A DNA stretch of 64,000 nt from JBFMEX01 sp040752215 (GTDB lineage Bacteria; Pseudomonadota; Alphaproteobacteria; Rhizobiales; Hyphomicrobiaceae). Numbering within the stretch: position 1 is the first letter of the stretch; every line of letters begins with the position of its first letter. This document shows, in pieces, positions 1 to 8,482 of this stretch. The position numbers were made by a program, and so were the translations under genes. Below the pieces are notes generated by a model. That model was not told where the DNA came from, searched no databases, and was given only the letters and a program-made list of their open reading frames with translations. The stretch spans positions 112,383 to 176,382 of the forward strand of contig JBFMEX010000026.1 in assembly GCA_040752215.1 (NCBI GenBank), given 5' to 3'.

Positions 1-1
1 G

Positions 2-994
2 GTGGTCGGCGGGGTGATGGGAGCGGGGATTACCGCGGCCGGACTCGGCGCGGTCAACTGGCCGACGATCGGGGCGATCGCTGCGAGCTGGGTCGTCTCG
101 CCGTTGCTTGGCGGCATAATCGCGGCGCTGTTCCTCGCCTTCATCAAGATCAACATCATCTACCAGGACGACAAGATCGCGGCGGCGCGGCGCTGGGTGC
201 CGCTGTTGATCGCGATCATGACGTCGGCCTTCGTCGTGTATTTGATCACCAAGGGTCTCAACAAGGTCTGGAAGCCGACGGGGGATACCATTGCCGTGCT
301 GGCGCTGGCGATTTTCGCCGTCTCGCTCGCCGCCCTGAGACCGTGGATAGCGCGCCAGTCGGAGGGATTGGAGAACCGCAACCAGTCGCTGCGAGCCTTG
401 TTTCGGGTGCCGCTGATCCTCTCCGCCGCGCCGCTCTCGTTCGCGCATGGCGCCAACGACGTCGCCAACGCCGTCGGCCCGCTCGCGGCGATCCTGCACT
501 CCGTCCAGTCCGGGGCCGTGGCCGGCAAGGTCGGGGTGCCGTTCTGGGTCATGCTGATCGGCGCCAGCGGAATCAGTCTCGGCCTCTATCTCTACGGCCC
601 GAAGCTGATCCTGATGGTCGGCGAGCAGATCACCAAGATGAATCCGATGCGCGCATTCTGCGTCGCCCTCTCCGCCGCGGTGACGGTGATCGTCGCCTCC
701 GGCCTCGGCCTGCCGGTGAGCTCGACCCATATCGCCGTCGGCGCGGTCTTCGGCGTCGGCTTCTTCCGCGAGTTCTACACCGCCCACAGCAAGCGCCGCC
801 GGCGCTATGTGAAGGCGCACGTCCGCGTGCACAGGAAGGTGATGAACCTCGAGGCCGAGCGTCAGGAGGCGCAGCGGCGCAGGCTGGTCCGGCGCTCGCA
901 CTTCCTCGTCATCGTCGCCGCCTGGGTGATCACGGTGCCTTGCGCCGCGGGGCTCGCTGCCGCCATCTATCTCGCGCTCGATGCGGCGATGTAG
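2..994 (+). CDS. Inorganic phosphate transporter, PiT family (5' truncated by window)
   Basis: This is the C-terminal 330 residues of a PiT-family inner-membrane permease, which takes up phosphate with a cation. The frame is open to the window edge, so the visible GTG at position 2 need not be the start. The second PiT signature repeat is present, with FAHGANDVANAVGPLA near residue 150 followed by GLGLPVSSTHIAVGAVFG near residue 240. In PiT proteins this pair (GANDVANA and PVSSTH) forms the transport site. Several long hydrophobic segments alternate with a basic cytoplasmic loop after the SSTH motif (residues about 265-300, rich in Arg and Lys), and a last membrane helix closes the protein. 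The first signature repeat must lie upstream. The next gene is convergent, with its stop seven bases away. Family assignment is secure, but the exact substrate cannot be read from the sequence. Confidence 0.9.
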   Translation: MVGGVMGAGITAAGLGAVNWPTIGAIAASWVVSPLLGGIIAALFLAFIKINIIYQDDKIAAARRWVPLLIAIMTSAFVVYLITKGLNKVWKPTGDTIAVLALAIFAVSLAALRPWIARQSEGLENRNQSLRALFRVPLILSAAPLSFAHGANDVANAVGPLAAILHSVQSGAVAGKVGVPFWVMLIGASGISLGLYLYGPKLILMVGEQITKMNPMRAFCVALSAAVTVIVASGLGLPVSSTHIAVGAVFGVGFFREFYTAHSKRRRRYVKAHVRVHRKVMNLEAERQEAQRRRLVRRSHFLVIVAAWVITVPCAAGLAAAIYLALDAAM

Positions 995-1000
995 GATACC

Positions 1001-2209
1001 TCATCGGGCCATGCTCGCCTCTCGCGCGATCTCGTCGAACACCTCGCCGAACTCGACCGCGCCGGCGTTTTTCACATTCTCGTCCATTCGCTGGTCGAGC
1101 GCGGCGAGCAGCTCCGCCGCCGACTTGCCGCGCACGATCGTGTTGCGCGCATAGGCGCCGCGGGCGAAGAAGTTGGTGGTCGGCACGTCGCGTGCCACCT
1201 GTGTCATCATCTCGAGGCCGGTCGCCGGGCCGGCGAGGTTCATCAGCTCGATCTCGGCCCCCGCGAGACGGCCGCGGCCCTCTTTCTCCGCCAGCTGGCG
1301 CAAGCCGTCGAGCTTGATGACCTGCAGCCAGGGCCCGATATCGCCGTCGAGGTTGACGGCGTGAATACCGCGGCCCTTGTCGGTGCTGGCGAGCGCGACG
1401 TGCCGCGACCAATCGCGCGGCACGCTGCGTGCCGTCGCCACCATCGCCTTCAGCGAGGCGATCTTGGCCTCGAGGCGCGCCCTGCGCTGAGGCTCGCCGG
1501 TCCGCTTCAGCAGCGCCCGCATCCGGGCGAGGAAGCCGTCGCCGCTCTTGGCGATCTCGTTGATCGAATTGGCGGCCAAGAGCTGCGCGTAGCCGAGTGC
1601 GGTCGAGATCGGCTTGCCCTTGCGGGTGATGGGATGGATGCCGGCCTGCATGTCGGCGGTGCCGAGGCCGCTGGTCTCCAGCGCATAGACGCGCACCACC
1701 TGATCCTTGGTGAGGCCGAGCGCCAGCGCCTCCCGGGCGTAGCGCGCCTTGAACTCGCGCTCGGCGATCCGCTCCGGCTCGAAGTCGTAGTGGCGCCTGG
1801 CACTGTCGAGAAAGTCGGCGACCGTGGGCAGCGGCTCGGGCGGCGGCTCCTCCGGCCGCGGCTCCGTCTCGTAGGCGGCCCAGCGCTTGGCGAGTTCGGC
1901 CGGCAGCTCCGGCCCGGAGTACTTGGGCGGCGGCTCGAGCACGTAGTCGTTCCTGGCGAGGGGCTGGCCGGCGGCCTTTTTGCGCTTGCGCGCCGCCTTC
2001 TTCTTCTCGATCAGCCCCCAGTAGGCGTCGAGCGCCGCGCCATGAAAGGTCTGGGCCGAGAGGTAGGCATCGAACAGCGCGCGCTCGCGCGGCTCCAGCG
2101 TGGCGCGGAAGGTGTCGGCGCGCGAGGCAGCGTGTGCGCCGGCCGCGCCGACGAGGCACGCCGCGAGCAGGGCGAGCGCGACCACGAGGCCCGGGCGTGC
2201 CGGTCGCAT
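1001..2209 (-). CDS. Secreted protein with lysozyme/transglycosylase-like core
   Basis: A 402-residue protein with a clear signal peptide: a basic start (MRPARPG), a hydrophobic stretch and an AHA-A cleavage site near residue 28. An upstream in-frame ATG at 2323 would give 440 residues but would put a non-hydrophobic extension before the signal, so 2209 is preferred. After a Lys/Pro-rich linker (about residues 75-125) the central part contains LETSGLGTADMQ and then GYAQLLAANSINE. This order, a Glu followed by Gly-Tyr-Ala-Gln, recalls the catalytic-Glu and GxxQ motifs of SLT-type lytic transglycosylases. The C-terminal part (NLAGPATGLEMM, PTTNFFARGAYARN) is not a domain I recognise. A periplasmic murein-related role is an inference. 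It is convergent with the phosphate permease and divergent from the NUDIX gene. Confidence 0.6.
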   Translation of the reverse strand: MRPARPGLVVALALLAACLVGAAGAHAASRADTFRATLEPRERALFDAYLSAQTFHGAALDAYWGLIEKKKAARKRKKAAGQPLARNDYVLEPPPKYSGPELPAELAKRWAAYETEPRPEEPPPEPLPTVADFLDSARRHYDFEPERIAEREFKARYAREALALGLTKDQVVRVYALETSGLGTADMQAGIHPITRKGKPISTALGYAQLLAANSINEIAKSGDGFLARMRALLKRTGEPQRRARLEAKIASLKAMVATARSVPRDWSRHVALASTDKGRGIHAVNLDGDIGPWLQVIKLDGLRQLAEKEGRGRLAGAEIELMNLAGPATGLEMMTQVARDVPTTNFFARGAYARNTIVRGKSAAELLAALDQRMDENVKNAGAVEFGEVFDEIAREASMAR

Positions 2210-2369
2210 GTCTACTTGGTCCTCCACGCGCCGGCCGCAGGCCGCTCGGCGCCACGCCGAAAGGCTAGCCGACTGCTCGAGGGGAAATAAGGCGCACCCG
2301 GAACCCGGCCCAGACCATGCCACGCCGGCGGTTGCTTGGCGCGGCAGACTCGGATGCTATGGTGCCACC

Positions 2370-3038
2370 ATGACCATTGCCCTGTCGACCGCCATCGAGC
2401 CCTGGACCGCCGCGCGGCTGCGTCGATTGGCGGCGACAGCGCTCCATGCGGTCCCCGTTCCGGACGGCGACGACGGTGCAGGCCGGCCCGGTCCGAGCGA
2501 CTTCGATCTCGATCCCGATCTCGCGCTCGAGCTGGCCGCCCGCCATCTGCGTGCCGCCGCCGTGCTCGTGCCGATCGTCGACCGCGAGCAGCCCACCTTG
2601 CTGTTCACTGTGCGCACCGACAGCCTGCCGAGCCATGCCGGGCAAATCTCGTTTCCCGGCGGCAAGATCGACGAGGGCGACGCCGGGCCGCTCGATACGG
2701 CGCTGCGCGAGGCCGAAGAGGAGATCGGTCTCGCTCGCGCCCTGGTCGAGCCGCTCGGCTATCTCGACACCTATCGCACCGGTACTGGCTATGCGATCCA
2801 GCCCGTCGTGGCGCTTGTCGACCCCGGCCACAGTCTCGCGATCAATCCGAGCGAGGTGGCGGAGGTGTTCGAGGTGCCGCTCGCGTTCCTGATGCAGGCC
2901 GCCAATCACCAGCGCCACGCGCGCGCCTGGCAGGGCCGGCAGCGCCATTTCTACGCGATGCCCTACGGCGAGCGCTTCATCTGGGGCGCCACCGCCGGCA
3001 TCATCCGCAATCTCCACCAGAGACTTCACGCCCCATGA
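2370..3038 (+). CDS. NUDIX hydrolase, CoA pyrophosphatase (NudL-like)
   Basis: A 222-residue NUDIX protein. The NUDIX region reads ISFPGGKIDEGD followed by TALREAEEEIGL at about residues 92-120, the arrangement typical of the CoA/NADH pyrophosphatase (UPF0035, NudL) subgroup, where SFPGG precedes the box. NudL-type enzymes split CoA or acyl-CoA to phosphopantetheine and 3',5'-ADP with a divalent metal. The chosen ATG gives a normal family length; the frame is open further upstream to 2100 without a convincing start. The last bases overlap the next gene (ATGA), so translation is probably coupled with the small membrane protein and the CCA-adding enzyme behind it. The substrate is assigned by subgroup, not proven. 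Confidence 0.85.
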   Translation: MTIALSTAIEPWTAARLRRLAATALHAVPVPDGDDGAGRPGPSDFDLDPDLALELAARHLRAAAVLVPIVDREQPTLLFTVRTDSLPSHAGQISFPGGKIDEGDAGPLDTALREAEEEIGLARALVEPLGYLDTYRTGTGYAIQPVVALVDPGHSLAINPSEVAEVFEVPLAFLMQAANHQRHARAWQGRQRHFYAMPYGERFIWGATAGIIRNLHQRLHAP

Positions 3039-3316
3039 TCCGCATCGTTGCCGAGAACCTACTGCTGTTCCTGCTGCCGACGCTGGTCTACGTGGGCTAT
3101 GTGTTCCTTACCCGTGACGACAAGCCGGGCTCGCGCGAGCTGCTCTCCGATGCGCCGCTGATCTGGCTGTTCGCGATCGGCGCGATGCTGGTGATGGTCA
3201 CGCTCGTTGTTTTCGGTTCGACCTCGGGCGGCCGTCCGGGCGACGCCTATCAGCCGCCGGTGCTGAAGGACGGCCGCATCGTGCCGGGTCGTCTCGACGG
3301 AAAGGAAGCCCGGTGA
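3035..3316 (+). CDS. DUF6111-type small membrane protein
   Basis: A 93-residue protein with two hydrophobic segments (about residues 7-24 and 46-66) and a short charged C-terminus ending VPGRLDGKEAR. It starts inside the stop region of the NUDIX gene (ATGA overlap) and ends inside the GTGA start of the CCA enzyme, so all three genes are read as one coupled operon. The position between a NUDIX hydrolase and a tRNA nucleotidyltransferase matches the DUF6111 family of alphaproteobacteria, from memory. No function is known to me. Confidence 0.7.
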   Translation: MIRIVAENLLLFLLPTLVYVGYVFLTRDDKPGSRELLSDAPLIWLFAIGAMLVMVTLVVFGSTSGGRPGDAYQPPVLKDGRIVPGRLDGKEAR

Positions 3317-4578
3317 GCCCGGCCCGCGCAACGCCGCCCGAGACGGCGCTGCCATCGCTGGCCGGGGCCGAGTGGCTCGAGCGGAGCTCGACGCGGGCGG
3401 TGATGGCGGCGATCGCCGGTGCCGGGCACGGGGTCAGGGCGGTAGGCGGCGCGGTGCGCAACGCGCTTATCGGCGTACCGGTGAGGGACGTCGATCTCGC
3501 CACCACAGCGCTACCCGAAGAGGTGATGGCGCTGGCGCAAGCGGCCGGCCTCAAGGCGGTGGCGACCGGCATCGAGCACGGGACGGTGACGATCGTCGCG
3601 CATCACCAGCCGATCGAGGTGACGACGCTGCGCAAGGATGTGGCGACCGACGGACGCCGCGCCGTGGTCAGCTTCACGACCGACTGGGAGGCGGACGCCG
3701 CCCGGCGCGATTTCACCCTCAATGCGCTCTACTGCGATGGCGACGGAACGTTGCACGATCCGCTCGGCGGCTATCGTGATCTTGCCGCGCGGCGAGTCCG
3801 GTTCATCGGCGACCCGCACGCGCGCATCCGCGAGGACTACCTCAGGATCCTGCGCTTCTTCCGCCTGTTTGCCGAGTACGGTGTCGGCGACCCGGACGAG
3901 GCGGGGTATGCCGCCAGCATCGCCGAGCGCGGCGGGCTGACGCTGCTGTCCGGCGAGCGCATCCGTGTCGAGCTGTTGCGGCTCCTCGCCGCCCCGCGGG
4001 CGCTCGAGGCGGTCGAGGCGATGTCGGCGGGCGGCATCCTCGAGCTGCTGGTCGGGGCGCGCCCGACCAGTCGCGTGCTGTCGCGACTGATCGAGATCGA
4101 GCGCCGCCTGGCCGGAGCGCCCGACGCGGTGCTGCGCCTCGCCGCGCTCGCGGTGCACGAGGTGGACGACGCGCCGCGGCTCGCCGAGCGGCTGAAGCTC
4201 GCCAATGCCGAGGCCGCGCGTCTCGCCGCCGCCGCGACCTACGATGTCGCCCTGCTGCCGCGGACGGGCGGCCCGGCGCTGCACGCGTTTCTCTATCGGC
4301 ATGGCCTCGCGCGCTTCCTCGACGCGGAGCTGATCGACTGGGCGCGCAGCGACGATCCCCCCGACAGTGGTGAGCGCCTGCGCCGGATCGAGGAGGCGCG
4401 CCAATGGCCGCCGCCGGCGCTGCCGTTCCGCGGAGCGGACGTGGTGGCGCTGGGCGTTGCCAAGGGCACCGAGGTCGGCCGCGTGCTCGATGTGTTCGAG
4501 GAGTGGTGGATCGCCAGCGACTTCCCGCGCGACGCGGAGCTTCTTCGCCGCCGGTTGGCCGAGATCGCACGTGCTTAA
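3313..4578 (+). CDS. cca: CCA tRNA nucleotidyltransferase / poly(A) polymerase family
   Basis: A 421-residue class II nucleotidyltransferase. The head domain has VGGAVRNALIG (residues 44-54) and then RDVDLATTALPEEV (58-71), the GG...R and DxD motifs that bind nucleotide and metal. Next come RRDFTLNALYCD and DPLGGYRDLAARRVRFIGDP near residues 136-165, the neck motif with REDYLRILRFFRLFAEYG, and a helical C-terminal body. The enzyme adds or repairs the 3' CCA end of tRNAs in the cytoplasm. It begins with GTG overlapping the stop of the upstream membrane-protein gene (GTGA), which fixes the start. The length fits alphaproteobacterial CCA-adding enzymes. A poly(A) polymerase activity cannot be excluded by sequence alone. 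Confidence 0.9.
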   Translation: MSPARATPPETALPSLAGAEWLERSSTRAVMAAIAGAGHGVRAVGGAVRNALIGVPVRDVDLATTALPEEVMALAQAAGLKAVATGIEHGTVTIVAHHQPIEVTTLRKDVATDGRRAVVSFTTDWEADAARRDFTLNALYCDGDGTLHDPLGGYRDLAARRVRFIGDPHARIREDYLRILRFFRLFAEYGVGDPDEAGYAASIAERGGLTLLSGERIRVELLRLLAAPRALEAVEAMSAGGILELLVGARPTSRVLSRLIEIERRLAGAPDAVLRLAALAVHEVDDAPRLAERLKLANAEAARLAAAATYDVALLPRTGGPALHAFLYRHGLARFLDAELIDWARSDDPPDSGERLRRIEEARQWPPPALPFRGADVVALGVAKGTEVGRVLDVFEEWWIASDFPRDAELLRRRLAEIARA

Positions 4579-4695
4579 GAATGGGTTGCGATGACCCTTC
4601 AAATGCCGACCGATCCGGTTTAGCGTGACTGTCGGCGATCGGCGTATGCACCTCGCATTGGGATCGCGCGTCCTCACGCCACGGGCATCGCGTAA

Positions 4696-4941
4696 ATGGC
4701 TCATGCAACACCGAGTCTCGAGCGGGAGCGCGCGCTTCGCTTCTTCGAGGTGGCGCTGTCGTTACTGGCGCTGGCCGCGCTCGCTTTCGCGCTCGCCGTC
4801 CATCACCATGCCGGCGCGCTCGGGCTCGCTGACGATGCGCGGGCTGCAATCGCCCTCGCGCTGCTGCTTCTGGCTGCTATCGACGCGACCCTGCTGCTCA
4901 TGTGGGAACAGCTGGTGAGGCGCGTCGGCGGCTGGCTTTGA
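4696..4941 (+). CDS. Small two-helix membrane protein
   Basis: An 81-residue protein with two hydrophobic segments (about residues 18-35 and 50-67) separated by HHHAG and a short acidic turn. I do not recognise a family. Its TGA overlaps the ATG of the next gene (TGATG), so the two are probably co-translated. It lies in the same direction as the cca operon, 117 bases behind it. Confidence 0.6.
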   Translation: MAHATPSLERERALRFFEVALSLLALAALAFALAVHHHAGALGLADDARAAIALALLLLAAIDATLLLMWEQLVRRVGGWL

Positions 4942-5849
4942 TGGCCGTCGAGTCCGCCTGCCGCCTCTATGTCATCCTCGCGCGAGACGGCCGCTCGGCG
5001 GTGGTGTTCCGTCGCGGCCCGAGTGGTCGGGTGTGCCTGCTCAGGTGGTGGCTCGGCAGCGATACGTTCGAGATCGGGCAGTGGCTCATCGGCCGCATCT
5101 ACGAGCGGCGTAGCGATCTCTCCCCCGATGGTGACCTGCTTGTCTACTTCGCCGCAGTCCACAAAACGCCGCTCGCCTCGTGGACGGCGGTCTCGCGACC
5201 GCCCTACCTCACCGCGCTGGCGCTTTGGCCGAAGGGCGATTGCTGGGGTGGGGGTGGCCGCTTCTTGTCGCGCCATCACGTGCTGATCAATCACAGCGAC
5301 GACAAGCTCGCCCTCGCCGACGGCTTCCTTCTTCCGTCGTCGGTGCGCGTCGAGCCGATGGGTGAACGGGCGGGGGCCGGCGAGGACAATCCGATCTGCC
5401 ACGATCGGATGGTGCGCGACGGCTGGGTCTGCACCCATCCCGGGCAGGCGTCCGCCTATCGCTCCAGCGGCCCGGCGCGTTGGATTTTAGACGTGTCCGA
5501 ACGCTACGAGAGAGTGCAGCCAAAGCCATCCAGCGCCGGGCCGCGCGCGCGTCTCGAGCGCCGGTTGGTGGCGGTCGGCGTGACCGACGGCCCCTGGTAC
5601 GACGAGCGCTTTAGCGTGCTTTCGGCGGACGGCTCGACGCTGCGCGACCTCGGCCGCTGCGACTGGGCGGACTGGCAGTCGAATGGCGACCTTCTGATCG
5701 CGTGCGAGGGCAGGATCCTGCGCCTCTCCGCGGCCGCGGCGGCGCAAGCCAGCGCCGTTCCCCTCGCCGGCGCGCGCGAACTGATCGCTCTCGCGCCGAT
5801 GCAGTTCGAAGCCCGCGAGGCACCGGGCTGGGCACGGCACTGGCGTTAG
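4941..5849 (+). CDS. Hypothetical protein, possible beta-propeller-like
   Basis: A 302-residue protein with no signal peptide and no motif I can name. The composition (frequent Trp, Tyr and short strand-like segments such as FEIGQWLIGRIYERR, DGDLLVYFAA and NGDLLIACEGRILRLS) suggests an all-beta fold, perhaps with propeller-like repeats, but this is impression only. The ATG overlaps the stop of the preceding small membrane protein (TGATG), which fixes the start and suggests that the two work together. An upstream ATG at 4902 would overlap the small gene more deeply and is less likely. Confidence 0.6.
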   Translation: MAVESACRLYVILARDGRSAVVFRRGPSGRVCLLRWWLGSDTFEIGQWLIGRIYERRSDLSPDGDLLVYFAAVHKTPLASWTAVSRPPYLTALALWPKGDCWGGGGRFLSRHHVLINHSDDKLALADGFLLPSSVRVEPMGERAGAGEDNPICHDRMVRDGWVCTHPGQASAYRSSGPARWILDVSERYERVQPKPSSAGPRARLERRLVAVGVTDGPWYDERFSVLSADGSTLRDLGRCDWADWQSNGDLLIACEGRILRLSAAAAAQASAVPLAGARELIALAPMQFEAREAPGWARHWR

Positions 5850-6115
5850 AGCAGGTTCAATCGATGTGGAACCGCCTCGTGCCACCGCGGCTTGCGCCAA
5901 GTCTTTGACTGAGAGTCTGATTCACGCCCTCGATGGAAACGGGAGCGCTTCCACCTCGGACGATCAGGCTCCAACGACCCCATACCGCTGCGACGCTGTC
6001 GCGATCGTCACCGAGCAAATTTGCCGTGCAATGACGGTGCGTAACGCGTGGAGGGAGGAATCCGGCGACAATTCATATTGTCCGGCAATGTCTTCGCTCC
6101 AATGGGAGGGCTGCA
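5850..6115. other. Intergenic stretch, possible dispersed repeat
   Basis: No convincing gene lies here; the short frame from 5866 has no ribosome site or coding character. The segment begins GAGCAGGTTCAATCG right at the stop of the previous gene and holds an imperfect opposite-strand match to that start at 5962-5971. This suggests a degenerate palindromic intergenic element of a kind common in Hyphomicrobiales. The evidence is weak: only seven of ten bases pair. Confidence 0.25.
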
Positions 6116-6418
6116 ATGAGGTACGAAGCAACTGCGGCGCTCGGCGCACTGGTGCTGGTGGCAATGCGCGCCGGTGTGGCGACGAGCGCCGACGCGGAAC
6201 GTGGCGCCGGCATCGTCCCGGTCGCTGACAAGAAGCGTCCACCGGATGCGCGGCTGAAACCGCCTCTGCCGCCCAAGCGCGGCTCATGGGACAATAAGGA
6301 TTGCTGGCAGGAGGATACGGTCAAAGATTCCGATGCCGTGCATCGTCTATGCTGCGAGTTTACCTACAGCGCACCAGCCCAGACCGTCTCTTCGTGCGGG
6401 CCGTGGCACAAGTGGTAA
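6116..6418 (+). CDS. Small secreted protein with four cysteines
   Basis: A 100-residue protein preceded by a good ribosome site (GGGAGGGCTGCA before the ATG). It has a signal peptide (MRYEATAALGALVLVAMRAG, cleavage near residue 25), a Lys/Pro-rich linker and a C-terminal part with four cysteines (KDCWQ, RLCCEF, SSCGPW) that could form two disulfides in the periplasm. The family is not recognised. It stands alone between a hypothetical gene and a convergent H-NS-like gene. Confidence 0.6.
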   Translation: MRYEATAALGALVLVAMRAGVATSADAERGAGIVPVADKKRPPDARLKPPLPPKRGSWDNKDCWQEDTVKDSDAVHRLCCEFTYSAPAQTVSSCGPWHKW

Positions 6419-6614
6419 TTCGAGGTCGATGCCATCGATCCCAGCCCAATAAGGAGCGCCTATTCCAGAAATAGTCTTTGCCAATACGCATTCGGATCGA
6501 GGTATGGGAACAGAAAGGGCACAAACGAATGGCCCGCGTCGTTGGCGCGGGCCATTTCTTGCCGGATTCGACTCGGCGGACGCCGTTCAATATCGCGACG
6601 GCGTCGCTGCATCG

Positions 6615-6935
6615 TCAGATAGCGAAGTCCTGAAGCTTGGCGCCCTTGGACAGCTTGGAATTCAGCCAGTTCGGTTTGCGACCGCGGCCGGTCCAGGTAT
6701 CAGAAGGATTGTCGGGATTGGCATATTTGGCCGCCGACTTGCTCTTGCCGCGACCGCGGCCTCGTCCACCGAGCAGCTCGGACAGCGAGAAGCCGGCGCT
6801 GGCGGCCGCCGCCTCGGCCTTTTTCAATGCCGCAGCGCGCTCGCGCTGGCGGGCCGCGGTGATGGCCTTCTCGACTTTGCCCTGAAGGTCACGAAGCTCT
6901 TTGAGCGACATCTTGTCGACGTTGATGCTCGCCAT
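6615..6935 (-). CDS. H-NS family nucleoid protein (HvrA-like)
   Basis: A 106-residue protein with the two-part H-NS layout: an N-terminal helical coiled-coil region (SLKELRDLQGKVEKAI and following) for oligomerisation, a Gly/Arg/Lys-rich linker (GGRGRGRGKSKS), and the C-terminal DNA-binding core YANPDNPSDTWTGRGRKPNW. The TWTGRGRxPxW motif is the hallmark of H-NS-like proteins of the HvrA/BpH3/Spb group, which bind curved A+T-rich DNA and silence genes. The start is supported by a purine-rich site (GGGAAGAGAG) before the ATG. The gene is monocistronic. The A+T-rich tract upstream may be part of its own promoter region and could be a target for autoregulation, which is an inference. Confidence 0.9.
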   Translation of the reverse strand: MASINVDKMSLKELRDLQGKVEKAITAARQRERAAALKKAEAAAASAGFSLSELLGGRGRGRGKSKSAAKYANPDNPSDTWTGRGRKPNWLNSKLSKGAKLQDFAI

Positions 6936-6991
6936 TCTCTCTTCCCTTTCTCGATTTGAGCCGTCCTATTCGGTGGACGGCATGCTCAGGT

Positions 6992-7046
6992 CTTATAATG
7001 CGCGGCTTTTGGCATTGCATTCCCTTTTTTGGGGGGTAGAAACAAA
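6992..7046 (-). promoter_or_regulatory. Candidate promoter/A+T-rich upstream tract of the H-NS-like gene
   Basis: On the minus strand a TATAAG-like -10 lies at 6992-6997, with ATGCAA 17 bases upstream as a poor -35. Further upstream (about 7020-7046) are runs of six T, six G and seven A on the plus strand, unusual in this G+C-rich region and resembling an UP element or curved DNA. A transcript starting here would have a leader of about 50 bases. The call is tentative because the -35 match is weak. The rest of 6936-7249 shows no gene. Confidence 0.3.
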
Positions 7047-7249
7047 AAAATGAGTTAACCAGCCGGCCCGCGCCCTCCGCGCGGCCGCCCGTCGATGGCC
7101 CCACACGGCACGATTGCAGTCCCTGGCGCGATAACGGGCCATGTCCGGGGTGCGCTGCGGTGCGAACGATCAGTTCCGGGATCGTGCGTTCCGGGGCCAT
7201 TGCGCGGCAAGCCAGCGGCGGTGGCAGCGGACGGACACAGGGCGTCGGG

Positions 7250-8482
7250 CTACTCGCTGCGCAGCGCGTCGATGGGACTGAGGCCCGCAGCACGGCGCGC
7301 CGGGAAAAAGCCGAAGAAGATGCCGGTCGCTGCGGCAGCTGCCATTGCGAGCGCCATCACCGAGGGGCTGAGCAGAACCGGCCATTCGGCGCTTGTCGCG
7401 ATGATCGTCGCCGCCGCGACTCCGACCACAATTCCGATCAATCCGCCGAGCAGGCAGAGTGCCACCGCCTCCACCAAGAATTGCAGCAGGATGTCGCGCC
7501 GGCGCCCGCCGACCGCCATCCTGAGGCCGATCTCTCGCGTGCGCTCGGTGACCGAGACCAGCATGATGTTCATGATGCCGATGCCACCGACGATCAACGA
7601 GATGGCCGAGGTTGCCGCCAGCAGGTAGCTGAGCGTCGACAGCACCTCGGTGCGCGCCTTCATGAACTCGGCCATGTTGCGGACGTAGAAATTGTCCTCC
7701 TCGCCGCCCCGGACGTGCCGGCGCTGGCGCATCAGGTCCTCGATCTCCTCCTGCGCCTCGGCGAGGCTGATCGCCGGGTCGATCTTGACGTAGATCGAGC
7801 CGACTTGGTCGTTCTGGACCTGGCTCTTGCCGACGATCCGCCCGCGGGCGACCGCCATCGGCAGCAGAACGATGTCGTCCTGGTCGCGCCCGAACGCCGA
7901 CTGCCCCTTGGCCGAGAGCACGCCGATCACCTTGAAGGGCACGCCCTTGACGCGGATTTGCGCGCCGACCGGGTCTTCGGCCCCGAACACCTCCTTGGCG
8001 ACGGTCGCGCCGATCAGCGCCACCTTGCTCGAGCCGCGCATGTCGGCGGCCTCGAACGGGCGCCCGCTCGCCACCGGCCAGTCGCGGACAGTCGGATAGT
8101 CGGCGTGCACGCCGGACGCGGAGGTGACCCAGTTGGCGCTGCCATAGGTCACGGCAGCAGAGCCCGACAGCAGGCCGGAGATCGCGGTGACGCCGTTGAT
8201 CTTCTCGCGGATGGCGCGGATGTCGCCCTCCGCCAGCGGCACGTCGGTGCCGGCCCCGCTCGATCGGCCGCCGACGTTGCGCGTACCGCTGCTGATCACC
8301 AGCATGTTTGTGCCGAGCGCGTTGATCTTGCGATTGACGTCGCTCGAGGCGCCGGTTCCGACTGCGACCAGCACCACGACCGAGGCGACGCCGATGATGA
8401 TGCCGAGGGTGGTCAGCACCGAGCGCATCAGGTTTGCGCGTAGCGCGGTCAGCGCGATGGCGAGGCTGTCGAGAACCGTCAT
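7250..8482 (-). CDS. MacB-type ABC transporter permease (FtsX-like)
   Basis: A 410-residue MacB_PCD/FtsX-type permease. One N-terminal membrane helix (around ANLMRSVLTTLGIIIGVASV, residues 15-45) is followed by a large periplasmic domain of about 220 residues with VRDWPVASGRPFE and VGKSQVQNDQV. Three C-terminal helices follow, with GGIGIMNIMLVSVTERTREIG, the FtsX-family coupling motif. The MacB ATPase and permease are split here into two genes; the ATPase gene overlaps this one by 4 bases upstream and the adaptor precedes it. Such systems push substrates (macrolides, peptides, lipoproteins, haem precursors) from the periplasm through a TolC-type channel. No channel gene is adjacent, so the system probably borrows one. 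Confidence 0.9.
   Translation of the reverse strand: MTVLDSLAIALTALRANLMRSVLTTLGIIIGVASVVVLVAVGTGASSDVNRKINALGTNMLVISSGTRNVGGRSSGAGTDVPLAEGDIRAIREKINGVTAISGLLSGSAAVTYGSANWVTSASGVHADYPTVRDWPVASGRPFEAADMRGSSKVALIGATVAKEVFGAEDPVGAQIRVKGVPFKVIGVLSAKGQSAFGRDQDDIVLLPMAVARGRIVGKSQVQNDQVGSIYVKIDPAISLAEAQEEIEDLMRQRRHVRGGEEDNFYVRNMAEFMKARTEVLSTLSYLLAATSAISLIVGGIGIMNIMLVSVTERTREIGLRMAVGGRRRDILLQFLVEAVALCLLGGLIGIVVGVAAATIIATSAEWPVLLSPSVMALAMAAAAATGIFFGFFPARRAAGLSPIDALRSE

Noticed and set aside
5849..5900. A tRNA-like T-loop (GGTTCAATC) after the hypothetical gene
   Set aside because: No acceptor, anticodon or D stems can be drawn around it.
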